Notes: a model not told the origin generated them from the sequence alone. A stretch of 64,000 nt of DNA from GWF2-33-9 sp964500435 (GCA_964500435.1 CAZCNL010000008.1:80191-144190); one strand, 5' to 3'. Positions 27,184-36,745 are shown, numbered from the stretch's first letter. Numbers and translations: made by a program.

Positions 27184-28389
27184 ATGAAAAATAACTCCTA
27201 CTTTATAGATAAAGCACAAGAATATTTTTCTGAAATGCAAAATTTTCGAAGAACAATTCATCAAAATCCTGAACTTTCTTTTTGTGAAGTTAATACTTCA
27301 GAATTTATTTCAGATGAATTGAATAAATTAGGAATTGAAAACCAATTTATTTTAGAAAGCATAAATTGTGAAAAGAAAGGTAAAATTGGTGTTCTCGGAA
27401 TTATTGGAAAAGGTGAAAAATGCATTGGTTTAAGAGCAGATATCGACGCACTGCCGATTTTAGAGGAAACTGGTTTAGATTTTTCTTCCGTAAATCAAGG
27501 AGTTATGCACGCTTGTGGTCACGATATTCATACCGCAATTCTGCTCTGTGCTGCAAAAATATTAAAGGAAATTGAAGCAGAGTTGCCCGGAAAAGTTTTA
27601 CTGATTTTCCAACCTGCCGAAGAATTTTTACCAGGTGGTGCAAAATTAATTCTCGAAACTGGCTTAATCCAAAAGCATAACCCAATCGCAATTTTCGGGG
27701 AACATATCAACCCGGAATTGAATGTCGGGCAATTTGCTGTCAAAAGCGGTCATTTAATGGCATCCACAGATGAATTACATATCACAATCAATGGAAAAGG
27801 TTCTCATGCAGGACAACCTCATTTAGGAAGCGATGTTATTTTAGCTGCATCTGAACTTATACAATTTTATCAAAATATTATTACAAAATTCAAAAATCCA
27901 TTAGAACCATCAATTATTTCCATCACTTCAATACATTCAGGAACAGTTACTAATATTTATCCTGATTCCGCTAAACTTTTAGGAACTATGCGTACATATA
28001 ACCAAGAACTACGTACTAATTTAAAAAATGAAATTAGAGAAAAATCAGAATTAGTCGCAAAGCTATATAACTGCAAAGTCGACTTAAACATAGTTGAAGG
28101 ATATCCGCCCGTAATTAATTCTGAAAAAACTACGTCGGTTTTAGAGGAAACTATCCGTTCATCCTACGGCAATGATGCTTTAATCAAAGCAGAGCCAAAA
28201 ATGTGGGCTGAAGATTTTGCTTATTACTCATCGATTGCACCTTCCACTTTTTATTTTATCGGTGTTCATAGCGGTGATAGTGAAATTTACCCATTACATA
28301 ATTGCCACTTAAATCCTAATGAAGAAGCAATGAAATATGGTGCATCAATACTATCAAATGTAGCTTATACTTTTTTACATCAAAGCTGA
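27184..28389 (+). CDS. M20 family metallo-amidohydrolase
   Basis: A 401-residue cytoplasmic amidohydrolase of peptidase family M20 (N-acyl-amino-acid or hippurate hydrolase type). Metal ligands are visible in MHACGHDIHTA and in the PAEEF segment; AEDFAYYS and LHNCHLNPNEE close the catalytic domain. The dimerisation domain lies at about 185-300. Relatives deacetylate diaminopimelate or indole conjugates; the neighbour dapF makes N-acetyl-diaminopimelate deacetylase worth considering, but that is inference. The start lies 36 bp after dapF. Confidence 0.88.
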   Translation: MKNNSYFIDKAQEYFSEMQNFRRTIHQNPELSFCEVNTSEFISDELNKLGIENQFILESINCEKKGKIGVLGIIGKGEKCIGLRADIDALPILEETGLDFSSVNQGVMHACGHDIHTAILLCAAKILKEIEAELPGKVLLIFQPAEEFLPGGAKLILETGLIQKHNPIAIFGEHINPELNVGQFAVKSGHLMASTDELHITINGKGSHAGQPHLGSDVILAASELIQFYQNIITKFKNPLEPSIISITSIHSGTVTNIYPDSAKLLGTMRTYNQELRTNLKNEIREKSELVAKLYNCKVDLNIVEGYPPVINSEKTTSVLEETIRSSYGNDALIKAEPKMWAEDFAYYSSIAPSTFYFIGVHSGDSEIYPLHNCHLNPNEEAMKYGASILSNVAYTFLHQS

Positions 28390-28441
28390 ATATAATTTCA
28401 AAGAAACTTTTTATAAATAGATTAAAAATATAAAAATTGAT

Positions 28442-28476
28442 AAAAAGAGTAATTCAAAATTGAATTAATTCTTTTT
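28442..28476. terminator. AT-rich palindrome before clpP
   Basis: A near-perfect inverted repeat, AAAAAGAGTAATTCAA facing TTGAATTAATTCTTTTT, has a 2-base centre and one mismatch or bulge. It lies between the M20 gene and clpP. The T-run at its right end would terminate the upstream transcript, but the stem has little GC, so an operator for clpP is also possible. Confidence 0.4.
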
Positions 28477-28524
28477 CGTCTATAAAATAATGAAATACAA
28501 ACTCAAGAAAATATAAAGGAAAAT

Positions 28525-29136
28525 ATGAACAGTCAATTAATTCCAATGGTAGTAGAGCAAACTAATCGAGGTGAACGCTCTTATGATATATACTCACGCT
28601 TGCTGAAAGAAAGAATTATTTTTCTTGGAAGTGCGATAGATGATTACGTTGCAAACCTTGTTATTGCACAATTGCTGTTTTTAGCAAGTGAAGACCCTGA
28701 TAAAGATATTGATTTATATATAAATTCACCAGGAGGAAGTGTAACTGCTGGACTCGCAATTTATGACACTATACAATTTATCAAACCTGATGTATCAACG
28801 ATTTGTATAGGATTAGCCGCCTCGATGGGACAATTACTTCTTTCAGCAGGAACCGATGGCAAAAGATTTGCATTACCAAATTCAAGAATCTTAATGCATC
28901 AACCATCTGGTGGAACTCAAGGTCAATCAGTAGATATCGAAATTTATACAAAAGAAATTATCAGAACCAGAGAAACTTTATACGAAATTATTGCAAAACA
29001 TACAAAAAAACCGATTGAGCAAATCCGTAAAGATGCCGACAGAGATTACTATATGACTGCACAAGAAGCATTAGAATATGGCATTATTGATAAAATACTG
29101 ACAAACGTGAGTGATATTGCTGAAGCAAAAAAATAA
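28525..29136 (+). CDS. clpP: ATP-dependent Clp protease proteolytic subunit
   Basis: The peptidase chamber of the ClpXP protease. The catalytic triad is Ser100 (GLAASMG), His125 (LMHQP) and an aspartate at about 170 (RKDADRD). The SPGGSVTAG loop and 203-residue length are typical. The ATG has an AAAGGA ribosome site. clpX begins 26 bp downstream, so both subunits come from one transcript. Confidence 0.97.
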   Translation: MNSQLIPMVVEQTNRGERSYDIYSRLLKERIIFLGSAIDDYVANLVIAQLLFLASEDPDKDIDLYINSPGGSVTAGLAIYDTIQFIKPDVSTICIGLAASMGQLLLSAGTDGKRFALPNSRILMHQPSGGTQGQSVDIEIYTKEIIRTRETLYEIIAKHTKKPIEQIRKDADRDYYMTAQEALEYGIIDKILTNVSDIAEAKK

Positions 29137-29162
29137 TTTTATTTTTTTAAAATAACATATTT

Positions 29163-30404
29163 ATGGCTAAAACAACAAAAAATGTACATTGCTCTTTTTG
29201 TGGACGTGGTCCCCAAGATGTAGAAAACTTTGTCGAAGGCGCTAATGGTGTCTTAATTTGCAACATTTGTATTCAAAATGCAAGCGAATTACTTGGAACA
29301 AAAAAACACAATATCGGGCATACTTTAAAACCTTTTGAATTACCTAAGCCATCCGAAATAAAAAGCAAATTAGACCAATACGTTATCGGTCAAGATGATG
29401 CAAAAATTATGCTCTCAGTTGCCGTTTATAATCATTACAAAAGAATTTTGAATAAACAAAAAAATGATGATGTTGAAATCGAAAAGAGCAATATACTTTT
29501 AATTGGACCTACGGGTACTGGTAAAACTTTACTCGCACGAACACTTGCTAACATTTTAAAAGTACCTTTTGCAATCGCTGATGCAACAACTATTACCGAA
29601 GCAGGTTACGTTGGCGACGACGTCGAAAGTGTTTTGCTTAATTTAATTCAAAATGCTGATTATAATGTCGATGCCGCAGAAAAAGGAATAATATTTATTG
29701 ATGAAATAGATAAAATTGCCCGAAAAAGCGAATCAAGAAGTATCACAAGAGACGTTTCAGGTGAAGGTGTTCAGCAAGCTTTACTTAAAATTTTGGAAGG
29801 AACACGTTCAGGTGTACCACCAAAAGGAGGACGTAAACACCCGGAACAAAGTTTAGTTTATATAAACACAAAAGATATTTTATTCATTGTCGGTGGTGCA
29901 TTTGAAGGCTTGGAAAAAATAGTAGCATCTCGTCAACGTGTCTCTTCAATCGGTTTCACAGCAGAGCCCGTCAAAAAAATCGATGAAACTTATTTGCTCC
30001 TTAAACAAGTCGAACCTGATGATTTAGTCAAATTTGGCTTTATTCCTGAATTAGTAGGACGACTACCCGTAGTAACTTCTTTACACGATTTAGATGAAGA
30101 TGCTTTGATAAACATTTTACTTACTCCAAAAAATGCTTTGATTAAACAATATGAAAAGCTTTTACAAATGGATAACGTCAAGCTAATCGTGGAAGAAGAT
30201 GCATTAAGAGCAATTGCAACAGAAGCAAAAAAACGTAAAACAGGAGCAAGAGCATTGAGAGGAATTGTCGAGCAAATTCTTATTCCTGTTATGTTCCGAA
30301 TCCCTGATGAAAAAGAAATAAAGTCCGTAATTATCACAAAAGATTGTGTAGTAAATAACTCCGAACCTATTTTCGAAATATCAACAAAGCAAAATATTGC
30401 TTAA
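29163..30404 (+). CDS. clpX: ClpX unfoldase
   Basis: The AAA+ partner of ClpP. The N-terminal zinc-binding domain has Cys10, Cys13, Cys33 and Cys36. Walker A is GPTGTGKT at about 115-122 and Walker B is IIFIDEIDKI; the sensor region and GARALRGIVEQIL close the small AAA domain. The 413-residue length is standard. The ATG lies 26 bp after clpP, and rarA starts 17 bp after its stop. Confidence 0.97.
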   Translation: MAKTTKNVHCSFCGRGPQDVENFVEGANGVLICNICIQNASELLGTKKHNIGHTLKPFELPKPSEIKSKLDQYVIGQDDAKIMLSVAVYNHYKRILNKQKNDDVEIEKSNILLIGPTGTGKTLLARTLANILKVPFAIADATTITEAGYVGDDVESVLLNLIQNADYNVDAAEKGIIFIDEIDKIARKSESRSITRDVSGEGVQQALLKILEGTRSGVPPKGGRKHPEQSLVYINTKDILFIVGGAFEGLEKIVASRQRVSSIGFTAEPVKKIDETYLLLKQVEPDDLVKFGFIPELVGRLPVVTSLHDLDEDALINILLTPKNALIKQYEKLLQMDNVKLIVEEDALRAIATEAKKRKTGARALRGIVEQILIPVMFRIPDEKEIKSVIITKDCVVNNSEPIFEISTKQNIA

Positions 30405-30421
30405 TTAAATAAATTCAGATT

Positions 30422-31744
30422 GTGGAAATACTTTTCGGCAATAATACAAAAAAAAGTGGTGGCTCTTTGCCACCACTTCCAGAAAGAATGCGACCACGTT
30501 TTATTGATGATGTGCTCGGTCAAGAACATATTCTTGGAATAAATTCCCCACTCAAAAAAATGATTAACGAAGGAACAATTCCTTCAATTATTCTTTGGGG
30601 TCCACCTGGTTGCGGTAAAACTACACTTGCAAATTGTATTTCAAATGAAATTAAAGCTGATTTCATAAGATTATCCGCCGTTGAATCCGGAGTTAAGGAA
30701 ATTCGTGAAGTTATACAAAAAGCTGAATTCAATTTAAAATCAAATAAAAAAACAATTTTATTCATTGACGAAATTCATAGATTTAACAAAGGTCAACAAG
30801 ATGCTTTGCTCCATTCAGTCGAAACAGGCACATTAACTTTAATTGGTGCTACAACTGAAAATCCATCTTTTGAAGTAAATCCCGCACTCATAAGCAGAAT
30901 GCAAGTTTATCACCTGCAACCTCTTTCAGAAGAAGATATTATAAAATTAATTACAAATGCTATTAAAAAAGATGAAATTCTCTCGAATTTTAATTTTGAA
31001 ATTGAAAATATTAATAGATTTTACGAATTATCCGCCGGTGATGCAAGAGTTGCCCTAAATATCCTTGAAAATTCATTCAAATTAGCTAAAAAAACAGATG
31101 ACAACACTATTAAAGTTACAGAAAAAATCATTCAATCCGCAATTCAACGTAAAGTTTTAAGTTACGATAAAAAAGGAGAAAATCATTACGATAATATTTC
31201 TGCATTCATTAAATCACTTCGTGGTTCCGACCCTGATGCCGCAATGTTGTGGATGGTGAAAATGCTTGAAGCAGGCGAAGATCCATTATTTATAGCACGG
31301 AGAATGGTTATTTTTGCAAGTGAAGATATTGGTAATGCCGAACCAATGGCATTAACTGTTGCTGTATCTGTTTTTCAAGCAGTACAAATGATTGGAATGC
31401 CTGAGGCAAGTATCAATTTAGCAAATGGTGTTACGTTTTTAGCAAGTTGTGCTAAATCAAATGCTTCATATATGGCATTAGAAAAAGCAAGAGAAATTGT
31501 TAAAAATAGCCCAGATTTATCTCCACCTCTTCATTTACGAAATGCTCCCACAAAACTTATGAAGCAAGAAGGTTACTCAAAAGATTATAAATATCCGCAT
31601 ACTTTTCCTGAACATTTTGTTCCGGAAAATTATTTCCCAATTAATTTCCAACCTCAACAATTTTATTTCCCCAGTAATGAAGGAAAAGAAGCCAAAATCC
31701 GAGAACGGCTAAAATCCTTATGGGTTAATATTAAAAAATATTAA
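30422..31744 (+). CDS. rarA: Replication-associated AAA+ ATPase RarA/MgsA
   Basis: A clamp-loader-like ATPase acting at stalled forks. Walker A is GPPGCGKT (about 60-67), Walker B is TILFIDEIHRFNK, and the sensor segment reads IGATTENPSFEV. The C-terminal tetramerisation part includes SLRGSDPDAAMLWMVKML, which is diagnostic for the family. The start codon is GTG at 30422, so the N-terminus (MEILFGNN) depends on a rare start; the next ATG would remove part of the conserved PLPERMRP segment. It follows clpX after 17 bp. Confidence 0.94.
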   Translation: MEILFGNNTKKSGGSLPPLPERMRPRFIDDVLGQEHILGINSPLKKMINEGTIPSIILWGPPGCGKTTLANCISNEIKADFIRLSAVESGVKEIREVIQKAEFNLKSNKKTILFIDEIHRFNKGQQDALLHSVETGTLTLIGATTENPSFEVNPALISRMQVYHLQPLSEEDIIKLITNAIKKDEILSNFNFEIENINRFYELSAGDARVALNILENSFKLAKKTDDNTIKVTEKIIQSAIQRKVLSYDKKGENHYDNISAFIKSLRGSDPDAAMLWMVKMLEAGEDPLFIARRMVIFASEDIGNAEPMALTVAVSVFQAVQMIGMPEASINLANGVTFLASCAKSNASYMALEKAREIVKNSPDLSPPLHLRNAPTKLMKQEGYSKDYKYPHTFPEHFVPENYFPINFQPQQFYFPSNEGKEAKIRERLKSLWVNIKKY

Positions 31745-31768
31745 TCATAACTTATAACACAAATTTTA

Positions 31769-31782
31769 TTAGTTTAAACTAA
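31769..31782. repeat. Perfect 14-bp palindrome
   Basis: TTAGTTTAAACTAA reads the same on both strands and lies in the 123-bp gap between rarA and the FmdE-like gene. It could be an operator or a weak terminator; the rest of the gap shows nothing clear. Confidence 0.35.
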
Positions 31783-31867
31783 ATTAATTTTACTATCGTC
31801 AAATATATTTAATTAGATAAAACTTATAATTTCAAATTAACATTGACAATAAAAAACGAAGATTATT

Positions 31868-32521
31868 ATGAACAATTTTTTGGATGACTTAAAGAATACA
31901 TATCTTCAAGCTGGTTATATAAAAATATATGATCCTCATGCATTAGAAATTGGAGTACGTCCGAACGACAATGTTATTAACATTTCTCTTTATGATATAG
32001 GTAAAATTACCGGTCATATTTGCCCAATCACAACATCTGCTTTTTTTATTACAAAGGCTGCATTAAAAGCCTTATATCCTGAAGGCATTCCTTCGAGAGA
32101 AAATTTTATGGTCGCTTTATCCAAATATAGCGATTTATCATTAGTCATTTCTTTTATTTTAGATGCTTTTCCACGACCTTTTGATGATGATTTCGCCGTT
32201 TCAAAAATGTTCTTGGATAAAAATTTGGATTTGGGAAATAGTAAGTTTAAATTTATTTTCAAAAGAATTGACACAAGCAAAACAATTGCTATCATTTGGG
32301 ATAAATCAGTAACAGTGCCAAAAGAAGTTGCTGAAAAAATGGCATATTACAAGAATTTCAAAATCCGTGAAAAGTACGAATATGTCGACCATTTAAAGTG
32401 GAATACATTTGTAAATAAGCACGTCGAAAAAATTATCACTGACATTAACCAGAAGATGCTAACAATTGAAGATGCGGATGATTATAAGTTTCCAGGTGAA
32501 ATGAAATATAACTTGATTTAA
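31868..32521 (+). CDS. FmdE-like protein
   Basis: A 217-residue protein with no signal peptide. The segment GHICPITTSAFFITKAAL (about 40-57) resembles the N-terminal G-H-x-C-P motif of FmdE, a protein named from formylmethanofuran dehydrogenase operons, and the later GNSKFKFIFKRID matches its second half loosely. The conserved cysteine and histidine could bind a metal. No dehydrogenase genes are nearby, so the name describes the fold, not the role. It stands alone: its 3' end overlaps the convergent decarboxylase gene by 4 bp. Confidence 0.5.
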   Translation: MNNFLDDLKNTYLQAGYIKIYDPHALEIGVRPNDNVINISLYDIGKITGHICPITTSAFFITKAALKALYPEGIPSRENFMVALSKYSDLSLVISFILDAFPRPFDDDFAVSKMFLDKNLDLGNSKFKFIFKRIDTSKTIAIIWDKSVTVPKEVAEKMAYYKNFKIREKYEYVDHLKWNTFVNKHVEKIITDINQKMLTIEDADDYKFPGEMKYNLI

Positions 32522-33852
32522 GTAATATTATTCCGTAAATAATTTAATTTACCGATAATTTCTGGGATCCAATCTTTCTGTTCAGGCTTCATAAAGCAAC
32601 TTCGTAATATCGTTGTCGAATACGAATCTACAATTATGTCTGGATGATTTTGCTTGAATATATCGCTCTGAACTTTTAAAGTTGCTACCCAAAGTAAATT
32701 TTTCTCCATACCTTTTTTCATAATTTTCTCGCTCAATTCACTTATTTCGCTTGTAGTCTTTGCAATCGGGAAATAAGTTGCAATATTTGTTTCTGGCATT
32801 ATATAAAGTTGGAAAACTTCATTAGTTATAAGTTCGGCAAAAAGTTTCGTAGCATCAATTGTTTTTTTCAAAATTGGACCAAAACCTTCTTCCCCATTTA
32901 ATGGGAATAATTTGTTTGTAAACCAAATTGCGGCGGCGGCAGCACCTGCTCTTGAGCATTCGACGCTTATTTCGCCAAGATGCAATTCGTCTGATGTAAA
33001 ATAAGTATACGGGGAATTATGTTTGTAAAACTTTCCGACTGACGGGTCAGAAAATATCACACAACCGGCACCATAAGGCTGCAATCCTTGTTTGTGCGGG
33101 TCAAAAGTAATACTATCAGCAAATGAAATTAAATCGAATACCTTCAAATTATCATTATAATTCGAAATTATTTTGAAATAACCTCCATAGGCTGCATCAA
33201 GGTGTATCCTAAATTTATATTTTTTCTGCAATTCAAGCAATCCTGATAAATCATCTAATGCACCTAAACTTGTTGTTGCTAAGGTTGCAACCACTGTTCC
33301 AATTTCATTTTCTTGCAGAATTCGCTCTAATTCATTCAAATCCATCTTTCCAAATCGATTAGCTGGGACTTCGCAAAAGGGAATTTTTAACCAATTGCAA
33401 ACACGGGAATGAGTGTAATGGGCTTGCTCTGAAAATGCAATTGCTTTTTGAGGTTCCAATTCACGGGCAATAAGCAAAGCTTCGAAATTTGCAATTGTTC
33501 CGCTGGTTGTAATATGACCAAGAAATTCATTGAACCCAAAAAGTTTTGCAAATTCCGAAATAACTTCTTTTTCCATTTTAGCAGTTGCCGGACCACCGTC
33601 CAAAGCGTGATTATTAGGATTTATCAACATTGCCGCAAGATAAGCCATAATCGCCGCTGTATGAGGTGGTTTCAACATTTGTCCTGCATAAAGTGGATGA
33701 TGAAATGGATAATTTTCTTTCATTCGACTTAAAAATTCTGCTGAAATTTCTTCAACTTTTTTCTCATCGAGACTTAATGTCGAATCAACTGTAAATTCAG
33801 GAAAACTGGTTAGCCAGTTGTTTATTTCATTATATAATTTATCAATCTTCAT
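32518..33852 (-). CDS. PLP-dependent group II decarboxylase
   Basis: A 444-residue pyridoxal-phosphate enzyme of the group II amino-acid decarboxylase family (glutamate, aspartate or tyrosine type). The cofactor-binding lysine is in DPHKQG (about Lys254), the ring-pairing aspartate in HLDAAYGG (about Asp219), and a stacking histidine in SEQAHYTH. HTSGTIANFEAL binds the phosphate. The substrate cannot be read from the sequence. The next gene upstream on the same strand is a KimA-like permease, and both have nearly the same 45-bp element before their starts, so shared control is likely. A decarboxylase-transporter pair for acid stress is one idea. Confidence 0.88.
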   Translation of the reverse strand: MKIDKLYNEINNWLTSFPEFTVDSTLSLDEKKVEEISAEFLSRMKENYPFHHPLYAGQMLKPPHTAAIMAYLAAMLINPNNHALDGGPATAKMEKEVISEFAKLFGFNEFLGHITTSGTIANFEALLIARELEPQKAIAFSEQAHYTHSRVCNWLKIPFCEVPANRFGKMDLNELERILQENEIGTVVATLATTSLGALDDLSGLLELQKKYKFRIHLDAAYGGYFKIISNYNDNLKVFDLISFADSITFDPHKQGLQPYGAGCVIFSDPSVGKFYKHNSPYTYFTSDELHLGEISVECSRAGAAAAAIWFTNKLFPLNGEEGFGPILKKTIDATKLFAELITNEVFQLYIMPETNIATYFPIAKTTSEISELSEKIMKKGMEKNLLWVATLKVQSDIFKQNHPDIIVDSYSTTILRSCFMKPEQKDWIPEIIGKLNYLRNNIT

Positions 33853-33872
33853 AAATTATCCAATTAAAATTG

Positions 33873-33917
33873 AATTTTTATTTTCCAAAATTATTAAATA
33901 TAAACTCAAATGAAATT
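33873..33917 (-). promoter_or_regulatory. Duplicated upstream element, copy 1
   Basis: This 45-bp element matches 35910-35954 at 42 of 45 positions. It lies 20 bp upstream of the decarboxylase start and overlaps the permease stop. On the minus strand it contains TTTGAG, then TAATTTTGG. Its position suggests a promoter or leader element. The role is inferred. Confidence 0.5.
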
Positions 33918-35895
33918 ACAATTTTATTGGCAAAATCACAAATTGCAGACCTTGATGATATAATTCTTTTTGAATAGCAAAAACAGTATGGTTATGCAAT
34001 TGGCGAGTTAAAAAAGTTTCCTTTTTGAAAACTAATTGTCCACCAAAAAAAATGGAGTTGGGAAACTGGTCGACTATAGTTGGGACAATCTTTAAAGTTT
34101 CTTGAATTATGTCAAGTCCTACAGAAGTATATCCTTCAGCATAAAAACCTAAATGATTGGCAAATGAAACATATTTCTGGACATCGGATTTAATTTTATT
34201 TTGTAAAGCAACAATTTCATCGGCACCTTTAAAAACACCTGCATCTATCACGCCGATTTCAACAAAAACATAATTTTTAAAAGTATTGTCGAAAAGTTTC
34301 ATACTGCTTAAAAGAGAGTGAATACCAATGCCTGAGAATCCATTGACGAAAAGAACTGCTGTTTTACCATTTTTATCGTATGGAACTGCTTTTAAAGGAG
34401 TCTCATCTTGTTGAAATTCAATTGCTGATTGATTTAAATCTAAAAGTTTGGCGTCAAGTTCTTTTATAATTTCTCCAGTTTTTTTGTAATGTTTATGTAT
34501 CAGATATGAGAGAAAAGCGACACCGGATGTTATAATAAGAGTAATCCATCCACCTTCGTGGAATTTCACAATAATTACTGATATCAAAATAAGAATTGTT
34601 AAAGAGGCACCAATAAAATTGATAGTAATTTTACCTAATATTTTCTTTTCTTGATGTCGCACTTTTAACCAGTGGCGAACCATACCAATTTGAGAAAGAG
34701 AAAAAGTCAAAAACACGTTAATACTATATAAAACAATTAAATAAGTAACGTTGTTGTTTGTTAGCCATATAAGTAAAAATGCCGATATACCCATCAATAA
34801 AACGCCATTTTGAGTAACTAATCTATCACTAAGTGAAGCAAATTTTGTTGGTACCCATCTATCCAAAGCCATATTAGATAAAACACGAGGACCATCAATG
34901 AAACCCGTTTGTGCCGCTATATATAAAATTGCTCCTTCTGAAATTAAAGTTAAAATTATAAAAGTAGAAGCTAAAGTCGGCGACCAAGAACTAGTTACAA
35001 TATTGAATAAAGATGCGTTTAAAGTTTGTCCTTGTACAAATTTCACATTAAATAATAAATATAAAGTTAACAAACCAAAAACAAAAAAAGACAAGGAAAA
35101 GGACATCAACAACATCACCTTTTTTGCAGTCAGTACTTTGGGTTCACGGAGAATTGGCAATCCATTGCTAACAGCTTCTATACCTGTGTAAGAACCTGCG
35201 CCCATTGAATATGCATGCATTATAAGGAAAAATAGACCGAAGGCTCCGATTTGGGAATAAGTCTTGCCTATTTCAGTGTATGTCCTGGTTGTAATTATTG
35301 GTAAATTAGGTGTTTGTACAATTAACCCATAAATTATAATAAAAAGATGTGTTGCTACGAAAAATAAAAATATAGGTAGCAAAGTCATTACTGATTCTTT
35401 AACTCCTCGAATATTGAGAGTTATTAATAATACGAGAATGAAGATTGAAAACAACACCTTATAGCTTTGGTATTTTATAGGTAAAAAACTAAATAATGCA
35501 TCTGTCCCACTGGCAATCGATACTGAAATTGTTAAAACATAATCGATTAATAGCGCTGAACCCGATATCATACCAATTTTGGGTGATAACAGTTTACTCG
35601 CAACCAAGTAACCACCACCTCCCGTAGGGAAAAGTTCTATTATTTGTGTATAGCTTGAACTAATTATGAAAATAGTTATAACAGTTGCAATTGCTATTAT
35701 AAAGCTTAAATACGTATGTTGACTTAATGCGTAGAACACCTCAGATGGTCCATAACACGAAGATGACAGACCATCGGCACCTAATCCAACCCAAGCAAAA
35801 AAAGCAATTAAAGTTATTTTATGAAAAGTATCGGAATCAAGGGGATTTTTGTTTTCGCCTATTATTGCGGTTTTAACCTTTTGTAAAATGCTCAT
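33916..35895 (-). CDS. KimA-like APC superfamily permease
   Basis: An inner-membrane transporter with about twelve transmembrane segments followed by a cytoplasmic C-terminal domain (from about residue 470). The motifs GADGLSSSCYGPSE, FPTGGGGYLVASK and LLIDYVLTISVSIASGTDA closely follow the KimA/YdaO branch of the APC family, which contains potassium importers controlled by c-di-AMP; amino acids are the other possible cargo. With ATG at 35895 the protein has 659 residues. An upstream in-frame ATG at 35976 would add 27 residues and would place the shared 45-bp element inside the coding region, so it was not chosen. Confidence 0.85.
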   Translation of the reverse strand: MSILQKVKTAIIGENKNPLDSDTFHKITLIAFFAWVGLGADGLSSSCYGPSEVFYALSQHTYLSFIIAIATVITIFIISSSYTQIIELFPTGGGGYLVASKLLSPKIGMISGSALLIDYVLTISVSIASGTDALFSFLPIKYQSYKVLFSIFILVLLITLNIRGVKESVMTLLPIFLFFVATHLFIIIYGLIVQTPNLPIITTRTYTEIGKTYSQIGAFGLFFLIMHAYSMGAGSYTGIEAVSNGLPILREPKVLTAKKVMLLMSFSLSFFVFGLLTLYLLFNVKFVQGQTLNASLFNIVTSSWSPTLASTFIILTLISEGAILYIAAQTGFIDGPRVLSNMALDRWVPTKFASLSDRLVTQNGVLLMGISAFLLIWLTNNNVTYLIVLYSINVFLTFSLSQIGMVRHWLKVRHQEKKILGKITINFIGASLTILILISVIIVKFHEGGWITLIITSGVAFLSYLIHKHYKKTGEIIKELDAKLLDLNQSAIEFQQDETPLKAVPYDKNGKTAVLFVNGFSGIGIHSLLSSMKLFDNTFKNYVFVEIGVIDAGVFKGADEIVALQNKIKSDVQKYVSFANHLGFYAEGYTSVGLDIIQETLKIVPTIVDQFPNSIFFGGQLVFKKETFLTRQLHNHTVFAIQKELYHQGLQFVILPIKL

Positions 35896-35909
35896 TTGAG
35901 TAATTTTAT

Positions 35910-35954
35910 AATTTTTATTTTCCAAAATTAATAAATATGAACTCAAATAAAATT
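35910..35954 (-). promoter_or_regulatory. Duplicated upstream element, copy 2
   Basis: This is the second copy of the 45-bp element, 14 bp upstream of the permease start. Three differences separate it from copy 1. The conserved position before two same-strand genes supports a promoter or 5' leader role over chance similarity in AT-rich DNA. Confidence 0.5.
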
Positions 35955-35993
35955 TTTTTTCCCACTTTTGCAACATTTTGAAAACTTATTCGT

Positions 35994-36017
35994 AAACTAT
36001 TTTTGAAAAAATAGTTT
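35994..36017. promoter_or_regulatory. Palindromic operator candidate for TetR
   Basis: The arms AAACTATTTTT and AAAAATAGTTT form a perfect 11-bp inverted repeat around a 2-base centre. It ends 19 bp before the tetR start in the divergent gap with the permease gene. TetR regulators usually bind such palindromes and repress their own operon, so this is the likely autoregulatory site of the efflux operon. Confidence 0.6.
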
Positions 36018-36036
36018 TTTTGGTATTTATAGTTTA

Positions 36037-36705
36037 ATGAGTTTTATTATGGATGAAATGTATTTCGATACTGGGTCTGAAATTAAGGACAGGATTTTAA
36101 ATAATTCAATTGAATTGTTTAGAACTCGTGGGATTAAAAACGTCAGTACTGAAATGATTGCAAGTGAGTGTGGAATTAGTAAAAAAACATTATACGAGAC
36201 TTTTGAAAGTAAAGAGCAAATGGTCAACGAGATTATTAAATATTCCGAAACTATGTTAGATTTACATTGGGAAAAAATTCATTCAAAAATCACCCACAAT
36301 CCTGATGTTGATTTTATTGAATTGTTCCATCAACTTATGCTTATCATTAACAAAATCTTCTACGTAATGTCTACTCCATTTCTTTCTGATTTGAAAAAAC
36401 TTTATCCACATATTTGGAACGAATTACGTGAATATCGCCGACAAAGAATCAAAAACTATTTTGGTGTTTTATTTGAAATTGGTCAAAAGGCGGGCTTTAT
36501 ACGTGCAGATATTTCCCCTGATTTAGCCTATTTTATTCATTATTTTACGATTGATAATATTTTAACTCCTGAAATAATATCTGAAATTCCATTGAGCGCC
36601 AATGATATAATCGAAGGTGTTTTAAAAATTTTAATGACGGGACTTTTAACCGAAAAAGGTGTTCAAACTCATGAAACTTTTTGTAAACAAAATCCAAATA
36701 AATAA
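36037..36705 (+). CDS. TetR/AcrR family regulator
   Basis: A 222-residue repressor. The N-terminal helix-turn-helix is typical: ILNNSIELFRTRGIKNVSTE, then CGISKKTLYETFESKEQM. The C-terminal helical domain would bind an inducer. It is the first gene of an efflux operon with tolC, an adaptor and an RND pump, and a perfect palindrome lies just upstream, so it probably represses this operon until a toxic ligand appears. A second start at residue 5 (MDEMY) is possible. Confidence 0.92.
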   Translation: MSFIMDEMYFDTGSEIKDRILNNSIELFRTRGIKNVSTEMIASECGISKKTLYETFESKEQMVNEIIKYSETMLDLHWEKIHSKITHNPDVDFIELFHQLMLIINKIFYVMSTPFLSDLKKLYPHIWNELREYRRQRIKNYFGVLFEIGQKAGFIRADISPDLAYFIHYFTIDNILTPEIISEIPLSANDIIEGVLKILMTGLLTEKGVQTHETFCKQNPNK

Positions 36706-36745
36706 AGAAAATAAAGAAAATTATGTCAAATTAAATTATGATTTT

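Noticed and set aside
33873..33917. Classical Bacteroides -33/-7 promoter in the repeated element
   Set aside because: TTTG and TAATTTTG are present, but the spacing is 13 bp, well below the usual 19-21.
35896..36036. c-di-AMP (ydaO-type) riboswitch before the KimA-like permease
   Set aside because: The leader is far too short and AT-rich, with no conserved riboswitch helices.
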